64,000 nucleotides of DNA from Schistocerca nitens (GCF_023898315.1 NC_064616.1:533157102-533221101), one strand, 5' to 3'. Positions 21,790 to 33,689 are shown, counted from the stretch's first letter. The notes: a model not told the origin generated them from the sequence alone. Made by a program: numbers and translations.

Positions 21790-23648
21790 GACAGAAAACG
21801 AGAGGAGTTCTTGAACTTGAGAAGGGAAGTTGGTCGTAGGCTACGGGCAAAGAAGAGGGATTATTTGTACAATCAAATTACAAAAATGGAAACAAACAAT
21901 AAAACAAAAAACATTAGGGAACTCTACCTAGACATAAATGGGTATAGGAAGGGCTTCAAGGCTAGGACAAATGCACTTCGAGGGGATGCTGGGGGAATAC
22001 TGACAGACCACAGTGCTATATTAAGTAAATGGAGGGCGTATTTTGAGCATCTATTAAATGTACACCAGGAAGCAGGAAATGAGCAAGCGTACGAAATACA
22101 TACAGCAGAACCCTAGATACCTGAGCCAACGTCAAAGGAAGTAAGAGATGCAATCAACAAATTGAAAAACCATAAAGCACCAGGATCAGATTGTATAACT
22201 GCAGAATTAGTTAAAAATGGGGGACAGAAATTGGTGGAAGTAGTTCACAAAGTGACAACTAAAGTATGGAACTCAGAGATGATACCTGAAGATTGGCAGG
22301 AGTCGATTCTGATCCCAATTTTTAAGAAAGGTGACAAAATAGATTGTAGCAATTATTACCAGTGTGTTCCAAAATTTTCTCGAATATTCTGCTAAGCAGG
22401 CTTACACCATATGCAGATGAAATTGTGGGGGATTACCAAGCCGGCTTTCGGAGGAACAGATCAACTATAGACCAAATATTCACCCTGCGTCAAATTTTGG
22501 AAAAGAAATGGGAATACAATAAACCAGTTTATATTCTTTTCATAGATTTTACAAAAGCATATGATTCAGCATCGCAGTCAAAATTGTACAGAATTCTTTT
22601 GGAACTTGGAATACCAAAGAAGTATGTTAGACTTATAGAAGCGAGCTTGAAAAACACAAAAGGTAGAGTACGCGTGGGGAAATTGGAGTCAGAAGAATTT
22701 GTAATAAAGAACGGACTTAAGGAAGGAGATGCCCAGTCTCCGCTACTTTTTAATTTAGTCCTAGAATATATTGAACGAATGCCAGCAGATAATTTGGAGG
22801 GTGTGGAGTTTAATGGAAATATTAAGATATTAGGGTATGCAGATGATCTAAACATCATTAGCGATAGGAAAGAATCTGTAACAGCTAATGCGAATGCGTT
22901 AATCAAGGCTAGTGAAGATGTAGGTCTAAGGACAAGTGAAGACAAAACTAAATACCTGGTTACTACTAGAATGCCAACAGCAGTAGATCAGGAAATGTTA
23001 AGAGTTGGAGACATGCAGTTTGAAAAAGTGAACACATTTAAGTATCTAGGCGTGGACATCACTTCTTGAAATGAGATTGAATCCGAACTGAAGAAGAGAT
23101 TACGGGCGGGAAATGCGTGCTACTTCTCACTGAATAGATTACTTTCATCACGGATATTGTCTAGGAATTTAAAGATTAGAATATACAAAACTATTATTCT
23201 ACCAGTTATGCTGTATGGGTGTGAGACTTGGTCTCTCACTGTGCAAAATGAAAAGCCGTTTCGAGTATTTGAAAACAAAATTTTGAGGAAACTTTTCGGA
23301 GCAAAAAGGGATGACATTAGCGGAGAGTGGCGAAAACTGCATAACGAAGAGATTCACGAACTCTATTCAAGCCCTGACGTAATCAGTATTATTAAATCAC
23401 GTAGGCTGCGATGGGCGGGTCACGTAGCTTGAATGGATGAGGGCAGGGCAGCGCGCAGAGTACTGGTAGGGCACCTAGAAGGAAAACGTCCTGTGGGGAG
23501 ACCGAGGCGTAGATGGAAGGACAATGTGAAGGCTGATTTGAGGAGCCTAGGTATTGAAGGTGAATGGAAGGAAATAGCCCAAGACAGGGAAAGATGGCGA
23601 AAATATGTTGCTGCGGTAATGGAATCTCGAGTCCGGTATGACCAGTGA
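21790..23648 (+). pseudogene. LINE reverse transcriptase and C-terminal domain
   Basis: Follows the endonuclease in the same frame. KNHKAPGSDCITAELVK, SILIPIFKKGD and YQAGFRRNRSTIDQIF precede the catalytic core: FIDFTKAYDS, NGLKEGDAQSPLLFN, GYADDLNII (YADD at 22836-22847) and FKYLGVDI. The C-terminus has LYGCETWSL, RRLRWAGHVA and GRPRRRWKDN. A frameshift near 22.37 kb falls in the YRGISL-type block (YYQCVP). Stops at 22114, 23067 and 23430 make it inactive. Polymerase active-site residues are intact, so decay is recent. Confidence 0.85.
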
Positions 23649-23668
23649 GTAAGTAAGTAAGTAAGAAG

Positions 23669-24890
23669 AGCAGGTATCGCAGACAATTTTGTAAACGCCA
23701 AAATTTTCTAAAGAGGAACGACTAGATTGTAAATTATGAAGGAAGTTTTTTTTTTCAAATTGATATTGGTAGAAAAAGCAACGTTGCAGTCGTATTTATT
23801 TCGAAGAAGGCGTTGGATCTGATAGGAAATGGGCCCCACGAAAGGAATAGAGAAATTTTTTTTGGCTTGCCTCAATAATAGAGGTGCCGAGCGTAGTAAC
23901 TCTTTTAGTAGTTTGATTTTTAAGGAGCTATATTTTAGGTTTATACTCCATGTTAACTGCTATCGTTTTGAGTAAATTGATTTCGTCGTTGAATGGAAGT
24001 AGCTCGGTGAATAGCAGAGTGAAAGAAGGCTTTTTTATGGGACTGTGGATGAGTGGAAGAGGCAGGATATGTAACTTTACGAAAAATATTGAAGGAGATT
24101 TTATTTTCTTCTATAGTAAGCGTCAAGTCAAGAAAGTTTAATTGGCGGGCCTCGTTTTCAAGTTCGATGGTGAAAGATATTTTCTCATGAAGATCATTGA
24201 AAAGATTAAAGATACGATCAGTGCCATCAGCGGGTCCTTTGTAGATGATTAAAATATCATCAACGTATCTGAAATAGGAAAGAATGCTTAGTGATGTAGC
24301 TGAAAAACAATTAAAAGCTTTTCTTCTAGAGTGTTGATGAAGATATCGACATGGATACCAGTTAAGGGATTTCCCATAGCGAGACCGTCGGATCGGTGGT
24401 ACAAATGTTCATTAAATTCAAAATAATTGGACTTGACCACGACTGTGATGAGATTCATGAAATCAGTGATTTGTTCATCTGAAAGATCATTTTTTTGAAA
24501 TGACGTAAATTTTTTTTACGATTGTAAGCGTTTCCTGTACAGGGACATTAGTATGAATATTTTTGATATCGAAAGAAACCAACTTGGTGTGTGAAGTGCG
24601 TTCTAAATCTTTTATTTTTTGGACTAAGGCGTGACTGTTAGGGACGGAATAACTGTTCTCGAAGACGAATGATTTTTTCAGAGTTTCATGTAGAAATTGG
24701 GCAAAATCATTGTACGCACTGTTCATACTATTAGATATAGGGCCTATCGGATGGTTAGGTTTGTGGATTTTAAATTGAGACTGAAGTTTTGGAGGCTGAG
24801 GGTTCATGTTAATGAGAATTTTCTTCTGAAAAGGTTTGATTAGGAAATTAGCGCTTAAAATCCACAAACCTAACCATCCGATAAGCTTCT
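23669..24890 (-). pseudogene. Penelope-like reverse transcriptase, 5'-truncated
   Basis: Upstream half of the element whose nuclease is at 20.1-20.6 kb. The open segment 24487-24867 reads PKLQSQFKIHKPNHPIGPIS, SYSVPNSHALVQKIKDL and KLVSFDIKNIHTNVPV, the Penelope RT fingers and first catalytic Asp region. Down to about 23.7 kb frameshifted pieces follow (LMALIV, FSMIFMRKY, ending near TLGTSII). It ends upstream in an inverted duplication (24745-24773 against 24855-24883). Non-functional. Confidence 0.75.
24745..24883. repeat. Perfect 29-bp inverted repeat, 81-bp loop
   Basis: 24745-24773 (TATCGGATGGTTAGGTTTGT and onward) is the exact reverse complement of 24855-24883. The right arm lies at the truncated end of the Penelope RT and the left arm is within its IHKPNHPIG codons. 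It therefore looks like a snap-back or twin-priming product formed at insertion. Confidence 0.9.
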
Positions 24891-25149
24891 TCTATTGTTT
24901 TCCATGCGTCCAAAAAATTTCAGGCCAAAATTATACACATAGTACAGGATTCCTACTCTTGGTTACTGAATAAATAAATATTTAGTTTCCAATTGACGCA
25001 CAATGTCTAAACTTTATAGAAACATCGTGAGCTCATCGTAAGTTTTCGAACTGACAGCTTACCATTTCACTGCATGAATCATAAATTAATATATTAACAA
25101 ACCTGTTTGCACACAGTTTTTAATTGTGCGGTTGTGGCTATTGTTGCTT

Positions 25150-25750
25150 GAGTACTCTGTACACTGTATTCTACGCAGTGTGTCTTTTACTGAACACTGT
25201 CGATTAAGATTCTCCCACAGAATCAGAAACTATCTGCTTAAACTTCACTCTGCAAAAAATCATTTGTCGAGTACCTTGGCCAACTCCCTGTAATGTGAAC
25301 TACCAAGGTCCTTTTGAGATTGTATGGAGTCTAACAGACAAACAGTCGTGAAAGGTAGGCACGATTTCAGAACAACACACAGAGCATCGATGTCACATCA
25401 AATACCGCGATTTCGACAAATATGCCGTTTCCGAACACAGTCTAAAAGGTCCTATATAATGCAACAGAAATCGTAACCCATGCACCTACTTACTGCGTTT
25501 CTGTCATCAAAGAAGCCGTTGTGATGAGAACGTACAGCAACAGCTTTAACCGCTACAGTGGCTATATCCTTAGTGCTTCATGGAAATGGGTGCGTGATGC
25601 TGAAAGGCTACAGAAAAATAAGCTGGATTTTCCACTACCTAAAGAAATCAGCATCGCTACCCATGTTCCAGTATCACAGACATCGACTTAATCTCTAGTA
25701 CCTTATGGAAGTTCTGTGAGTTCGTGACGTCTCCATGACGTAATTCGACG
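25150..25750 (+). pseudogene. Retroelement C-terminal fragment (Penelope-like nuclease tail)
   Basis: In broken plus frames the translation gives HIKYRDFDKYAVSEHSL, then PTY.VSVIKEAVVMRTYSNS and NRYSGYILSASWKWV. Retroelement GIY-YIG regions commonly end in SAVAEH......W....IKEAIEI.....N.NRD.G..LS..W, which this follows in order. The GIY-YIG core is not recognisable and stops interrupt it. It is a different subfamily from the copy at 20 kb. Confidence 0.45.
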
Positions 25751-28153
25751 AAGTAAATAGAGTACCACACGGCCTACAGATCTCCTAACGTGACGAAAGA
25801 GGAAGTCGTCGTAAGGTTGATATTAAATAAAAATATGACGCGGCCAGCAATCCGTGTAGCATTTATACAAGAATGGCACTGAAAAAAAGCTACGTTCTCG
25901 CGCTTAAACAGACGCCTACCGGAAGTATTAACGTGAACCTCAAACAAAATTGTAATCACTTTCACGTGAATTACAAATAGTGTTTGCCATATTGAGTGAC
26001 TACTCTCAAAATATTATCTGGTAGAATATAAATCAAATAAAATCCACACAGAACATGATTTATATCCACCTAATATTCACATGGACGAAGTTGCTGAATC
26101 TAGACCTTTTAATATGTCTACTGTACCTTTTTTTCCAGTTTCCGTTTCGATTAATATGCGCAACCAAAAATTTGGAATTTACAATTTCATTAATTTCATT
26201 TCTCTTCGATACACTACACTATTCAATGCGGGAAATTGTTGCCTGCCTAGAAAGTAATGTGAGCTTTCAAATGTCAAATGTGGCTCACAAGTGTCAAATG
26301 AATCGTTCTTCCTCCTGTACTTAAACACAGTTACCATTACTACTCCGCTATCTTTGGAACAGTGTGGCTAAAATTGTACTAATGAATATGAAATACAAGC
26401 TTTCAGAATATTTACTTTATAGCTCTTACTTTTGATGATTGCTGTCTCTCTCAGTCCGGTGAGGAGCTGAAGCTTATTCACACGGTTTTCCTGTTGTTCA
26501 ACAATGCCGACAGATCATCTTTTATGATTGGATCCCACTGAATTTGAGAATTCGTTTATTTATACTATCTGATTTACATAATAGTCAAGAAAGAATGTCC
26601 ATTTGAACACAGATAATTTTCAACAGGAAACATGCTGTCTAAAAATCAAACTGCATGGATATAACGAATGGAGTTGGAGTTTAATTACAGAGCAATTGAA
26701 GGAAGGTGTTTTATCGTTCCTATATTTGGTGGTTATAAAAAGAGGTCTTATTGCAATACGTGTACATAGGGAAAGTATATTTCAGTATCATACAAACTTA
26801 TTCTTTGGCGAAGGGGGTCACCCAGTAATAGACGTTCGTCGATTCCTTTATCCCATAGGCAAAAGAAAATTCCGCCCGCCGCACGTACAAGGGTCACAAT
26901 GAATCGTAATCAAATGAGGAACTCGCAGCCTTGATCTCTTAGATCGATACGGCAATGGAGAAACACAACGGTAAAACGCATGTAGTCTGATGCCACAGTG
27001 CGATGACGAATTAATTTATCACGCTTCTATCATTGTCTGAACAATACCTCTGTCCGACTAGGAGAAATTGAGTGATTTTGGTCAACACTCAATTCGAGAT
27101 CAAAATCGTTAGTTTATTACATGAAATAATTTCCAGTTGATACAATGGAAATGCGCTGAAAACTTAGGGAGCTGTGATTCCTTTCTCATACACACAAATG
27201 AAGTTTAAAATACGAAGGAGAAAACACGAAAAATTTGGTTACTAAATTACGTATGAGACTTAACAGGAACGCCACATAATGCACATGAAGGATAACTCAG
27301 GACAAATTTAGTATCGTGCATGTTGAATGGGAAGCTTGAGGAGACATAGTTAAGCGAAGAGAGGGGAAGGGGGGGCGGGGTGACCCGCTATAGCAATCTT
27401 GGATAAAGTTACGTAAATTCAATTTGTGGGCCTAAAGTTAGGATCGCAAGTATCGGTTACACTCGGAGAATCGAGTTCCTTCAGGTAAAAGGAATCGTTA
27501 ATCGAAAGGCACCACTCTGTTGGCACTTGGTGTCTAGTAGTTCACGAAGGCGGTACTTTAATTTCCTCAACATAGTTTCCAAAGACACGGAATTATATTC
27601 GCCATTTGAATGAAAAGAATCATTTACAACAAGTATCAATAATCACAAAAAGAACCACGTAGGCCCCCATTCATGAAAGACGACGAGTCCGCTCTACTAT
27701 CGGAATTTCGTTATCGCTAAAACTTCCTCCCGATTAAATCTTCATTAAGTTAACCACATTTAGTGACCTGTTAGAAAATAAATGGAAATACAGCTAATGA
27801 CTAATAGTTTCTTGAAAGACATCATGTATACCCCAGTAACTGTTAAACTTTTTATTTCCACTATTGCAATTTCGGCCTTAGGCCATTATCAAGTGCAGAT
27901 GGTTTGGCTTTAAGCCATGTCTACTTTATACAAGCTGACACATTTATATGCCGTTGTCATTCGCTGTTATATACATTCGTAACGCTGCTAAGTAGTGCAA
28001 GAAATTTCACATGACTGTGAATCCCAGTTATGAAAAGTTAATGACAGATAGCTTGTGGCGACCGCAAGGGAAAACACAACGTGAGAGCAGTTCTCGAACG
28101 CGAGAGTCAAAATCATAGACAAAAATTACTAATCTTCACATGTAAAATATCAG
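25751..28153. other. AT-rich region without recognised genes
   Basis: No protein motif or terminal repeat was supported. A TTGCAATTTCGGCC and CATTATCAAG stretch near 27860 is of the kind found in Penelope terminal regions, but no coding part adjoins it. A G-rich tract lies at 27357-27385. Confidence 0.5.
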
Positions 28154-28501
28154 TGAAGGAAGCACGACTCATTACTGCTTTATCATGAAGGTGCTGATAC
28201 TTTCGAGTCAAACAAAGGCCTGACTTGCACATCCCAGCCTGAATTAGTTGCAGAGGAACATCGAGTCTCACCAAGGCCTCGACGCAGTGTCGTTCCAACA
28301 GATTTAGAAAGCCTCTCCGGAAGTAGTATCCGGTATGACTTCTTCAGTGTGGAGGACGCAACAGAACAGCGGCAAGCGCTAGGCCAACCAGCACGTTGCG
28401 AAAAAGCGTGGAAAGTCATTGCCATAGCCTCACTCAAAGTTTTTGAACAAGAGGAAGAAAAAGGAATTGGAACTTTTGACAGTATCACGTACTGGATTTG
28501 A
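28154..28501 (+). other. Unrecognised open frame without an ATG start
   Basis: The frame ending in TGA at 28499-28501 is open for at least 100 codons. It reads PELVAEEHRVSPRPRRSVVP, SSIRYDFFSVEDATEQRQAL and KVIAIASLKVFEQEEEKGIG. Composition is balanced and protein-like, unlike the AT-rich surroundings, but I recognise no family. It ends where the CR1/L2-like LINE begins. It could be an exon or a piece of an unknown element. Confidence 0.3.
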
Positions 28502-30820
28502 CTCGGCCAATCGCAAGGCTGACGTTATTGGAAAGGCGGTAATACTCGTCTTAACCAGTGGCGAAAATACTTGTTTAATTCCTGAGGTACGCATAAAACA
28601 TCATCCGAAATTGTGCTAAACGCATTCTCTGAAAATTATTTCGAGCATTTAGTTCATGAGCCCACACGAATAGTAAATGGTTGTGAAAACACACTTGACC
28701 TCTTAACAACAAATAATCCTGAGTTAATAACGAGCATCAAAACGGATACAGGGATTAGTGAACACAGGGTTGTCGTAGCGAGATTTAATATTGTAACCCC
28801 CAGATCCTCAAAAAATAAACGAAAAATATACTTATTCAAAATAGCAGATGAAATTCACTTGACGCCGACCTGAGAGACAATCTCCACGCCTTCCAAATTA
28901 ATGATATAAGTGTAGACCAGATGTGGCTTGAATTCAGAGAAATAATATTGGCAGCAGTTGAGCGATTTAAACTAAATAAATTAACAAACGACGGAGCTGA
29001 GCCTCCTTGGCACACAAAACGTGTCAGAACACTGTTGCAGAAACAGCGAAACAAACGTGCCAAATTTAAACAGACGCAAAATACCCAAGATTTGTGATCT
29101 TTTACAGAAGCTCGAAACTTAGCCCGGACTTCAATGCGAGATGCTTATAACAATTTCCACATTGTCTCGAAACCTGGCAGAAAATCCAAAGATATTCTGG
29201 TCGTATTTGAAGTACGTCAGCGGCAAGAAACAATCAATGCCTTCTCTGCGTGATAGCAATGGAGATACTATCGAAGACAGTGCTGCCAAAGCAGAGTTAC
29301 TAAATACAGCCTTCCGAAATGCCTTCACAAGAGAAGACGAAGTAAATATTCCAGAACTCGAATCAAGAACAGCTGCCTACAGGATTAACGTTGAAGTAAA
29401 TATCCCCGGAATTGTTAAGCAACTTAAACCACTTAATAACAGAAAGTCTTCTGATCCAGACTATATACCAATTACTTTCCTTTCAGAGTAAGCTGATGCA
29501 TTAGCTCCATACTTGTCAATCATATACAACCGTTCGTTCGATGAAAGACCCGTACCCAAAGAGTAGAAAGTTGCACAGGTCACACCAATATTCAAGAAAG
29601 GTAGTAGGAGTAATCTACTTAATTACAGGCCCATCTCATTAACGTCGATATGCAGCAAGATTCTGGAACATATATTGTGTTCGAACATATATTGTGTTCG
29701 AACATTATGAATTTCCTCGAAGAAAACGGTCTATTGACAAACAGTCAACATGGGTTTAGAAAACATCGTTCTTGTGAAACACAACTAGCTCTTTATTCGC
29801 ATGAAGTGTCGAGTGCTATTGACAAGGGATTTCAGATCGATTCCATATTTCTGGATTTCCAGAAGGCTTTTGACACTGTACCACACAACCGGCTTATATT
29901 GAAATTGCGTGCTTATGGAATATCGTCTCTGTTATGTGACTGGATTTCTGACTTCCTGTCAGAGAAGTCACAGTTCGTAGTAACAGACGGAAAGTCATCG
30001 AGTAAAACAGAAGTGATTTCTGGCGTTCCCCAAGTTTGTGTTATAGGCCCTTCTCTGTTCCTTATCTATATAAAAGATTTGGGAGACAATCTGAGCAGCC
30101 GGATTAAGTTGTTTGCAGATGACGCTGTCGTTTATCGACTAATAAAGTCATCAGAAGATCAAAACAAAGTTAGATAAGATATCTGAATGGTGCGAAAATT
30201 GGCAGTTGACCCTAAATGACAAGTGTCAGGTCTTCTGCATGAGTGCTAAAAGGAATCCGTTAAATTTTGGTTACACGATAAATCAGTCAAATGTAAAGAC
30301 CGTAAATTCAACTGAATACCTAGGAATTACAATTACGGACAACTTAAATTGGAAGAAACACATAGAAAATGTCGTGGGGAAGGCTAACCAAAGACTGCGT
30401 TTTATTGGCAGGACACTTAGAAAACCTAACAGACCTACTAAGGAGACCGCCTACACTACGCTTGTCCGTCCTCCTTTAGACTACAGCTGCGCGGTGTGAG
30501 ATCCTTACCAGATAGGGCTGACGGAGTACATCGAAAAAGCTTAAAAAAGGGCAGCAAGTATAGTATTATCGCGAAATGTGAGAGAGAGTGTCACTGAAAT
30601 GATACAGGATGTGGGCTGGACATAATTAAAGGAAAGGCGTTTTTGCTGCGACGGATTCTTCTCACACAATTCCAATCACCAATTTTCTCCTCCGAATGCG
30701 AAAATACTTCGACATCCCATATCGATAGCACGAATAAGGAGCTACTTGTGTTTCACAAGAAGGATGTTTTCTGAATACGCGCTATGTGTCAATAAACCGT
30801 CACCTTCGATGTAATTCTTG
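28502..30820 (+). mobile_element. CR1/L2-like LINE, 5'-truncated, decayed
   Basis: Carries the C-terminal part of an APE endonuclease (28613-28873: EPTRIVNGCENTLDLLTT, then TGISEHRVV, where SDH has become SEH), a linker, and a reverse transcriptase ending near 30.8 kb. Fragments of related copies lie at 31.1-31.8 and 33.6-34.7 kb. The SINE at 30.9 kb follows its 3' end. Confidence 0.75.
29141..30800 (+). pseudogene. CR1/L2-like LINE reverse transcriptase
   Basis: In order: LAENPKIFWSYLKYVSGKKQ and NRKSSDPDYIPITFL (29141-29491); NSQHGFRKHRSCETQLAL, SIFLDFQKAFDTVPHNRL, ISGVPQVCVIGPSLFLIYI and LFADDAVVYR (29650-30177, FADD at 30112-30123); then EYLGITITDNLNWKKHIENV (30206-30499). A short duplication of ATATTGTGTTCGAACAT occurs near 29670-29705. 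Frame changes near 29.5-29.65 and 30.18 kb and several stops make it inactive. The PQGxVLGP block reads PQVCVIGP. Confidence 0.8.
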
Positions 30821-30890
30821 ATCTCTTAACACAGTATATCTTCGAAAACCATACTGGAAATCAACGTCGGTGATATGGATCTGGCCGGCC

Positions 30891-31105
30891 AGTGTGGCCG
30901 AGCGGTTCTAGGCGCTTCAGTCTGTAACCGCGCGACCGCTACGGTCGCAGGTTCGAATCCTTCCTCGGGCATGGATGTGTGTGATGTCCTTAGGTTAGTT
31001 AGGTTTGAGTAGTTCTAAGTCTAGGGGACTGATGACCTCAGATGTTAAGTCCCATAGTGCTTAGAGCCATTTTTGCTTAGAGCCATTTGAACAATTTTTT
31101 TTTGG
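30891..31105 (+). mobile_element. tRNA-headed SINE, family A
   Basis: Head AGTGTGGCCGAGCGGTTCTA with box B GGTTCGAATCC, then the standard tail. The tail end is partly duplicated (GCTTAGAGCCATTT occurs twice) and ends in a T-run. Possible target duplication GATATGGATCT/GATATAGGTCT (two mismatches). Confidence 0.85.
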
Positions 31106-31530
31106 ATATAGGTCTGTAATTCATCGGATTACTCCTAGTTGTTTTCGTGAATATTGGTTCGACCTGTGTAACTTTCCTGTTTTTAGTACGGATCTCTCTT
31201 TGTGCCATCGGTTCTACACGATTGATAAATATGGCAGCATATTCTGAAAGTAATCTAATTGATATATTATGTGGGCCGGAAGACTTGCCTACTATGAGTG
31301 ATTTAAGCTGCCTCGCTTCACCGTGGATATCTACTTCTAAGTTACTTACGTTGGCCGCTGTTCTAGGTCTCGCATATTTACTTCGTCTTCTTTGATGAAG
31401 GAATTACGGAAAATTGAGTTTAGTAACTCCGCGTTAGTGCTTCTGTCATCGGCAATATTTCCATTGGTATCGCACAGTGAAGGTGTTGGTCGTAACCATA
31501 ACGACACCAAAACGGAAAAAGAGAGAGAAG
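31106..31530 (-). pseudogene. CR1/L2-like LINE fragment, minus strand
   Basis: The complement corresponds to the linker and early RT of the element at 28.5-30.8 kb: the region equivalent to SGDTIEDSAAKAELLNTAFR and the NRKSSDPDYIP block can be traced in reverse. Heavily mutated. The plus-strand frames here (31147-31395) are shadows of it. Confidence 0.55.
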
Positions 31531-31589
31531 ACCGAAATACTGAATTCGGTCTTCCAAAATTGTCTCGCCGCAGAAAATTGTAATACGGT

Positions 31590-31800
31590 CCCTCTTTTCA
31601 ATCGTCATACAAACTTAGAAATGCAGGTACTACGATAATTGATAGCGGAACTGAGAAAAAAATCGGAATCCCTTTGTAGTGGAAAGCCATCAGGACTAGA
31701 TGAGGCACCTTTTTGATTCTACAGAGATTATGCTAATGCGTTTCCTTCTCTTCTAGGAGCAATTTATCCTGGAGCAACGAAAGGTACCTAGTAGAGTTAT
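31590..31800 (+). pseudogene. CR1/L2-like LINE fragment, plus strand
   Basis: GKPSGLDEAPF and YRDYANAFPSLLGAIYPG resemble the RT entry block of this LINE group. It is probably the upstream part of the remnant that resumes at 33.69 kb, with unrelated insertions between, but the continuity is inferred. Confidence 0.45.
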
Positions 31801-32356
31801 TAAACTACCCTAGGCTACCGTACTTGCCATAAGCAAGCCTACACTACGGTAATTTTCCTATTACATTTAGTCAGTATAGGTCGTACCCGTATTATTTATA
31901 CATTGGGTGTGTTGCACATGTACTGGGCGTTACCTCACAACTATAGCTTTCTTTACATATGTGATCAATGTCTTACTAGATTCCACCAAAACCCGGAAGT
32001 GGTGAACCGTATAGAAATTAAGTGAGGATATGTAAAGGACCGCGTAAAATACAGAACATTTTTATTCTACACAGTTATTCTCCTGTATGTTACTTAAGAA
32101 TAAACAGTATTTACAGCAAAACTGAAATTGGCAGTGTTTCATTTAGGTTTTATTCGAAAATTGTTGATTTGTAACGTGAAACAGAAGGATGCCGTAGTAA
32201 AAATAAAGAAAATAATACAGATTTATCATTCTGCTCTAGAAATTTCAGTTTTATCGACAATAAGATAAAATGAAAAAAGAAAGGGAAACAAAAATATGTC
32301 AAGCATCGTTTCAGTACTTCGTCGAAATTACATAAAATGTGTTTCTGCTATTCATA
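31801..32356. other. No recognised feature
   Basis: AT-rich, no coding or repeat signal found. Confidence 0.5.
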
Positions 32357-32571
32357 GTCCGCAGGTCGTGGTCGTGCGGTAGCGTTTTCGCTTCCCACGC
32401 CCGGTTTCCCGGGTTCGATTCCCGGAGGGGTCAGGAATTATCTCTGCCTCGTGATGACTGGGTGTTGTGTGATGTCCTTAGGATAGTTAGGTTTAAGTAG
32501 TTCTAAGTTCTAGGGGACTGATGATCATAGATGTTAAGTCCCATAGTGCTCAGAGCCATTTGAACAATTTT
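32357..32571 (+). mobile_element. SINE with a tRNA-Gly(CCC)-like head and the family A tail
   Basis: The head (GTCGTGCGGTAGCGTTTTCG, anticodon loop TTCCCAC, box B GGGTTCGATTCCC) differs from family A. From GATGTCCTTAGGATAGTTAG onward the body matches the family A tail through CAGAGCCATTTGAAC. Exact 11-bp target duplication TGCTATTCATA at 32346-32356 and 32572-32582. Confidence 0.9.
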
Positions 32572-32916
32572 TGCTATTCATAAACAACTTTCGCATTTAT
32601 CAAAAATAACAGGAAACTCTTACCTTCGATTCTGATAAAGAACGTTCTGTTGAGTACAAAATAACAACAATAATTATATATACTTTTTTATCTTTGTGCA
32701 TGTAAACTGTACTTGCATCAAAAGCAATTCTTTGATTACAAGAAAGCGCAGGAGATTCGCAATCAACTCATTTCTGTTGTTTATAAAGTGCAATTTATAA
32801 GGATATAAAATTCACCTTGAATTAACACTGAATAATGTGCGGTTATAATTATGTGCAAAACAAAAACCAACCTAACAAGGAAAGAGAAGTCGTCGGCTCC
32901 TTGTTTTTGTCTTATA
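32572..32916. other. No recognised feature
   Basis: AT-rich flank between SINE and mariner derivative. Confidence 0.5.
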
Positions 32917-33579
32917 CGAGGGCTATTCCGAAAGTAAGGTCCGATAGGTCGCGAAATGGAAACCACGGTAAAAATCAAAAATGTTTTATTTGCAACAGTT
33001 AGATACACCTTGCAGCTACTTATCTCCATAGTCGCCGACCCGACTTAGACGTGTATCGTAGCGTTGTACCAACTTTCCCATACCCTCGCTATAGAAGGCA
33101 GCCGCCAGTGCTCTCCGCCAATTCTCTACGCTGGCCTACGGCTCGTTGTCTTGTGCCGAAATGTTGTCTTCATAACCAGCGGTTCATGTGACCTGAGCTG
33201 AAACTCAGAGGGAGACAATTACGGGCTGTATTGTGGGTAATCGCACATTTCCATTTGAAAACGATGCAGGAGCATCTTCATTGCCCCTGCAGAATGCGGC
33301 TGAGAATTGTCTTGAAGACGAAACAGCACGACAGTTATGTAATGTTAGCTGCATAGCTTCAGGGGAAATTTCTCACCAGGCCCCCGTACTTGGCGGCAGA
33401 CACTATTTTCTAGACATCTTTACGCACTCACTGCGAGCTCAGAAATGAGAAGAGCGACGTGATGCTAACTGGGGTTATACTAGAGACACTACCCAACACA
33501 TCTGTGCAAAGCTTTATCGGATTTTCATAGTCGTTTCCATTTCGTGACCGATCGGACCTTACTTTCGGAATAGCCCTCG
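32917..33579 (-). mobile_element. Internally deleted mariner element
   Basis: Both ends carry CGAGGGCTATTCCGAAAGTA in inverted orientation next to TA, continuing through GGTCCGAT and TGGAAAC. It is 663 bp against about 1.3 kb for complete mariners. Broken minus-strand reading shows remains of the mariner C-terminus (a degraded SP..SPSEF block and KLVQRYD-like remnants). The catalytic core is missing. Confidence 0.75.
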
Positions 33580-33689
33580 TACATTCATTTATGCTTCTTT
33601 CCCTACCAGTTCTACCAATAATACCTATAATTCTACCATCTATTGTGTCGTTTATGTAGTGTTCCAAAACTGCCGAACGATAATTTTGG

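Larger units (their letters stand above)
20640..23668 (+). mobile_element. Nearly full-length RTE-like LINE
   Basis: A 3-kb plus-strand non-LTR element with an APE-type endonuclease followed by reverse transcriptase, ending in a short GTAA-type microsatellite tail at about 23646-23665. It lies inside a minus-strand Penelope-like element, so it is the younger of the two. Five in-frame stops (TGA 20782, TGA 21787, TAG 22114, TGA 23067, TGA 23430) and one frameshift near 22.37 kb separate it from an open frame. The clade is inferred from overall similarity only. Confidence 0.85.

Noticed and set aside
31147..31395. Plus-strand 82-codon frame
   Set aside because: Shadow of a minus-strand LINE fragment.
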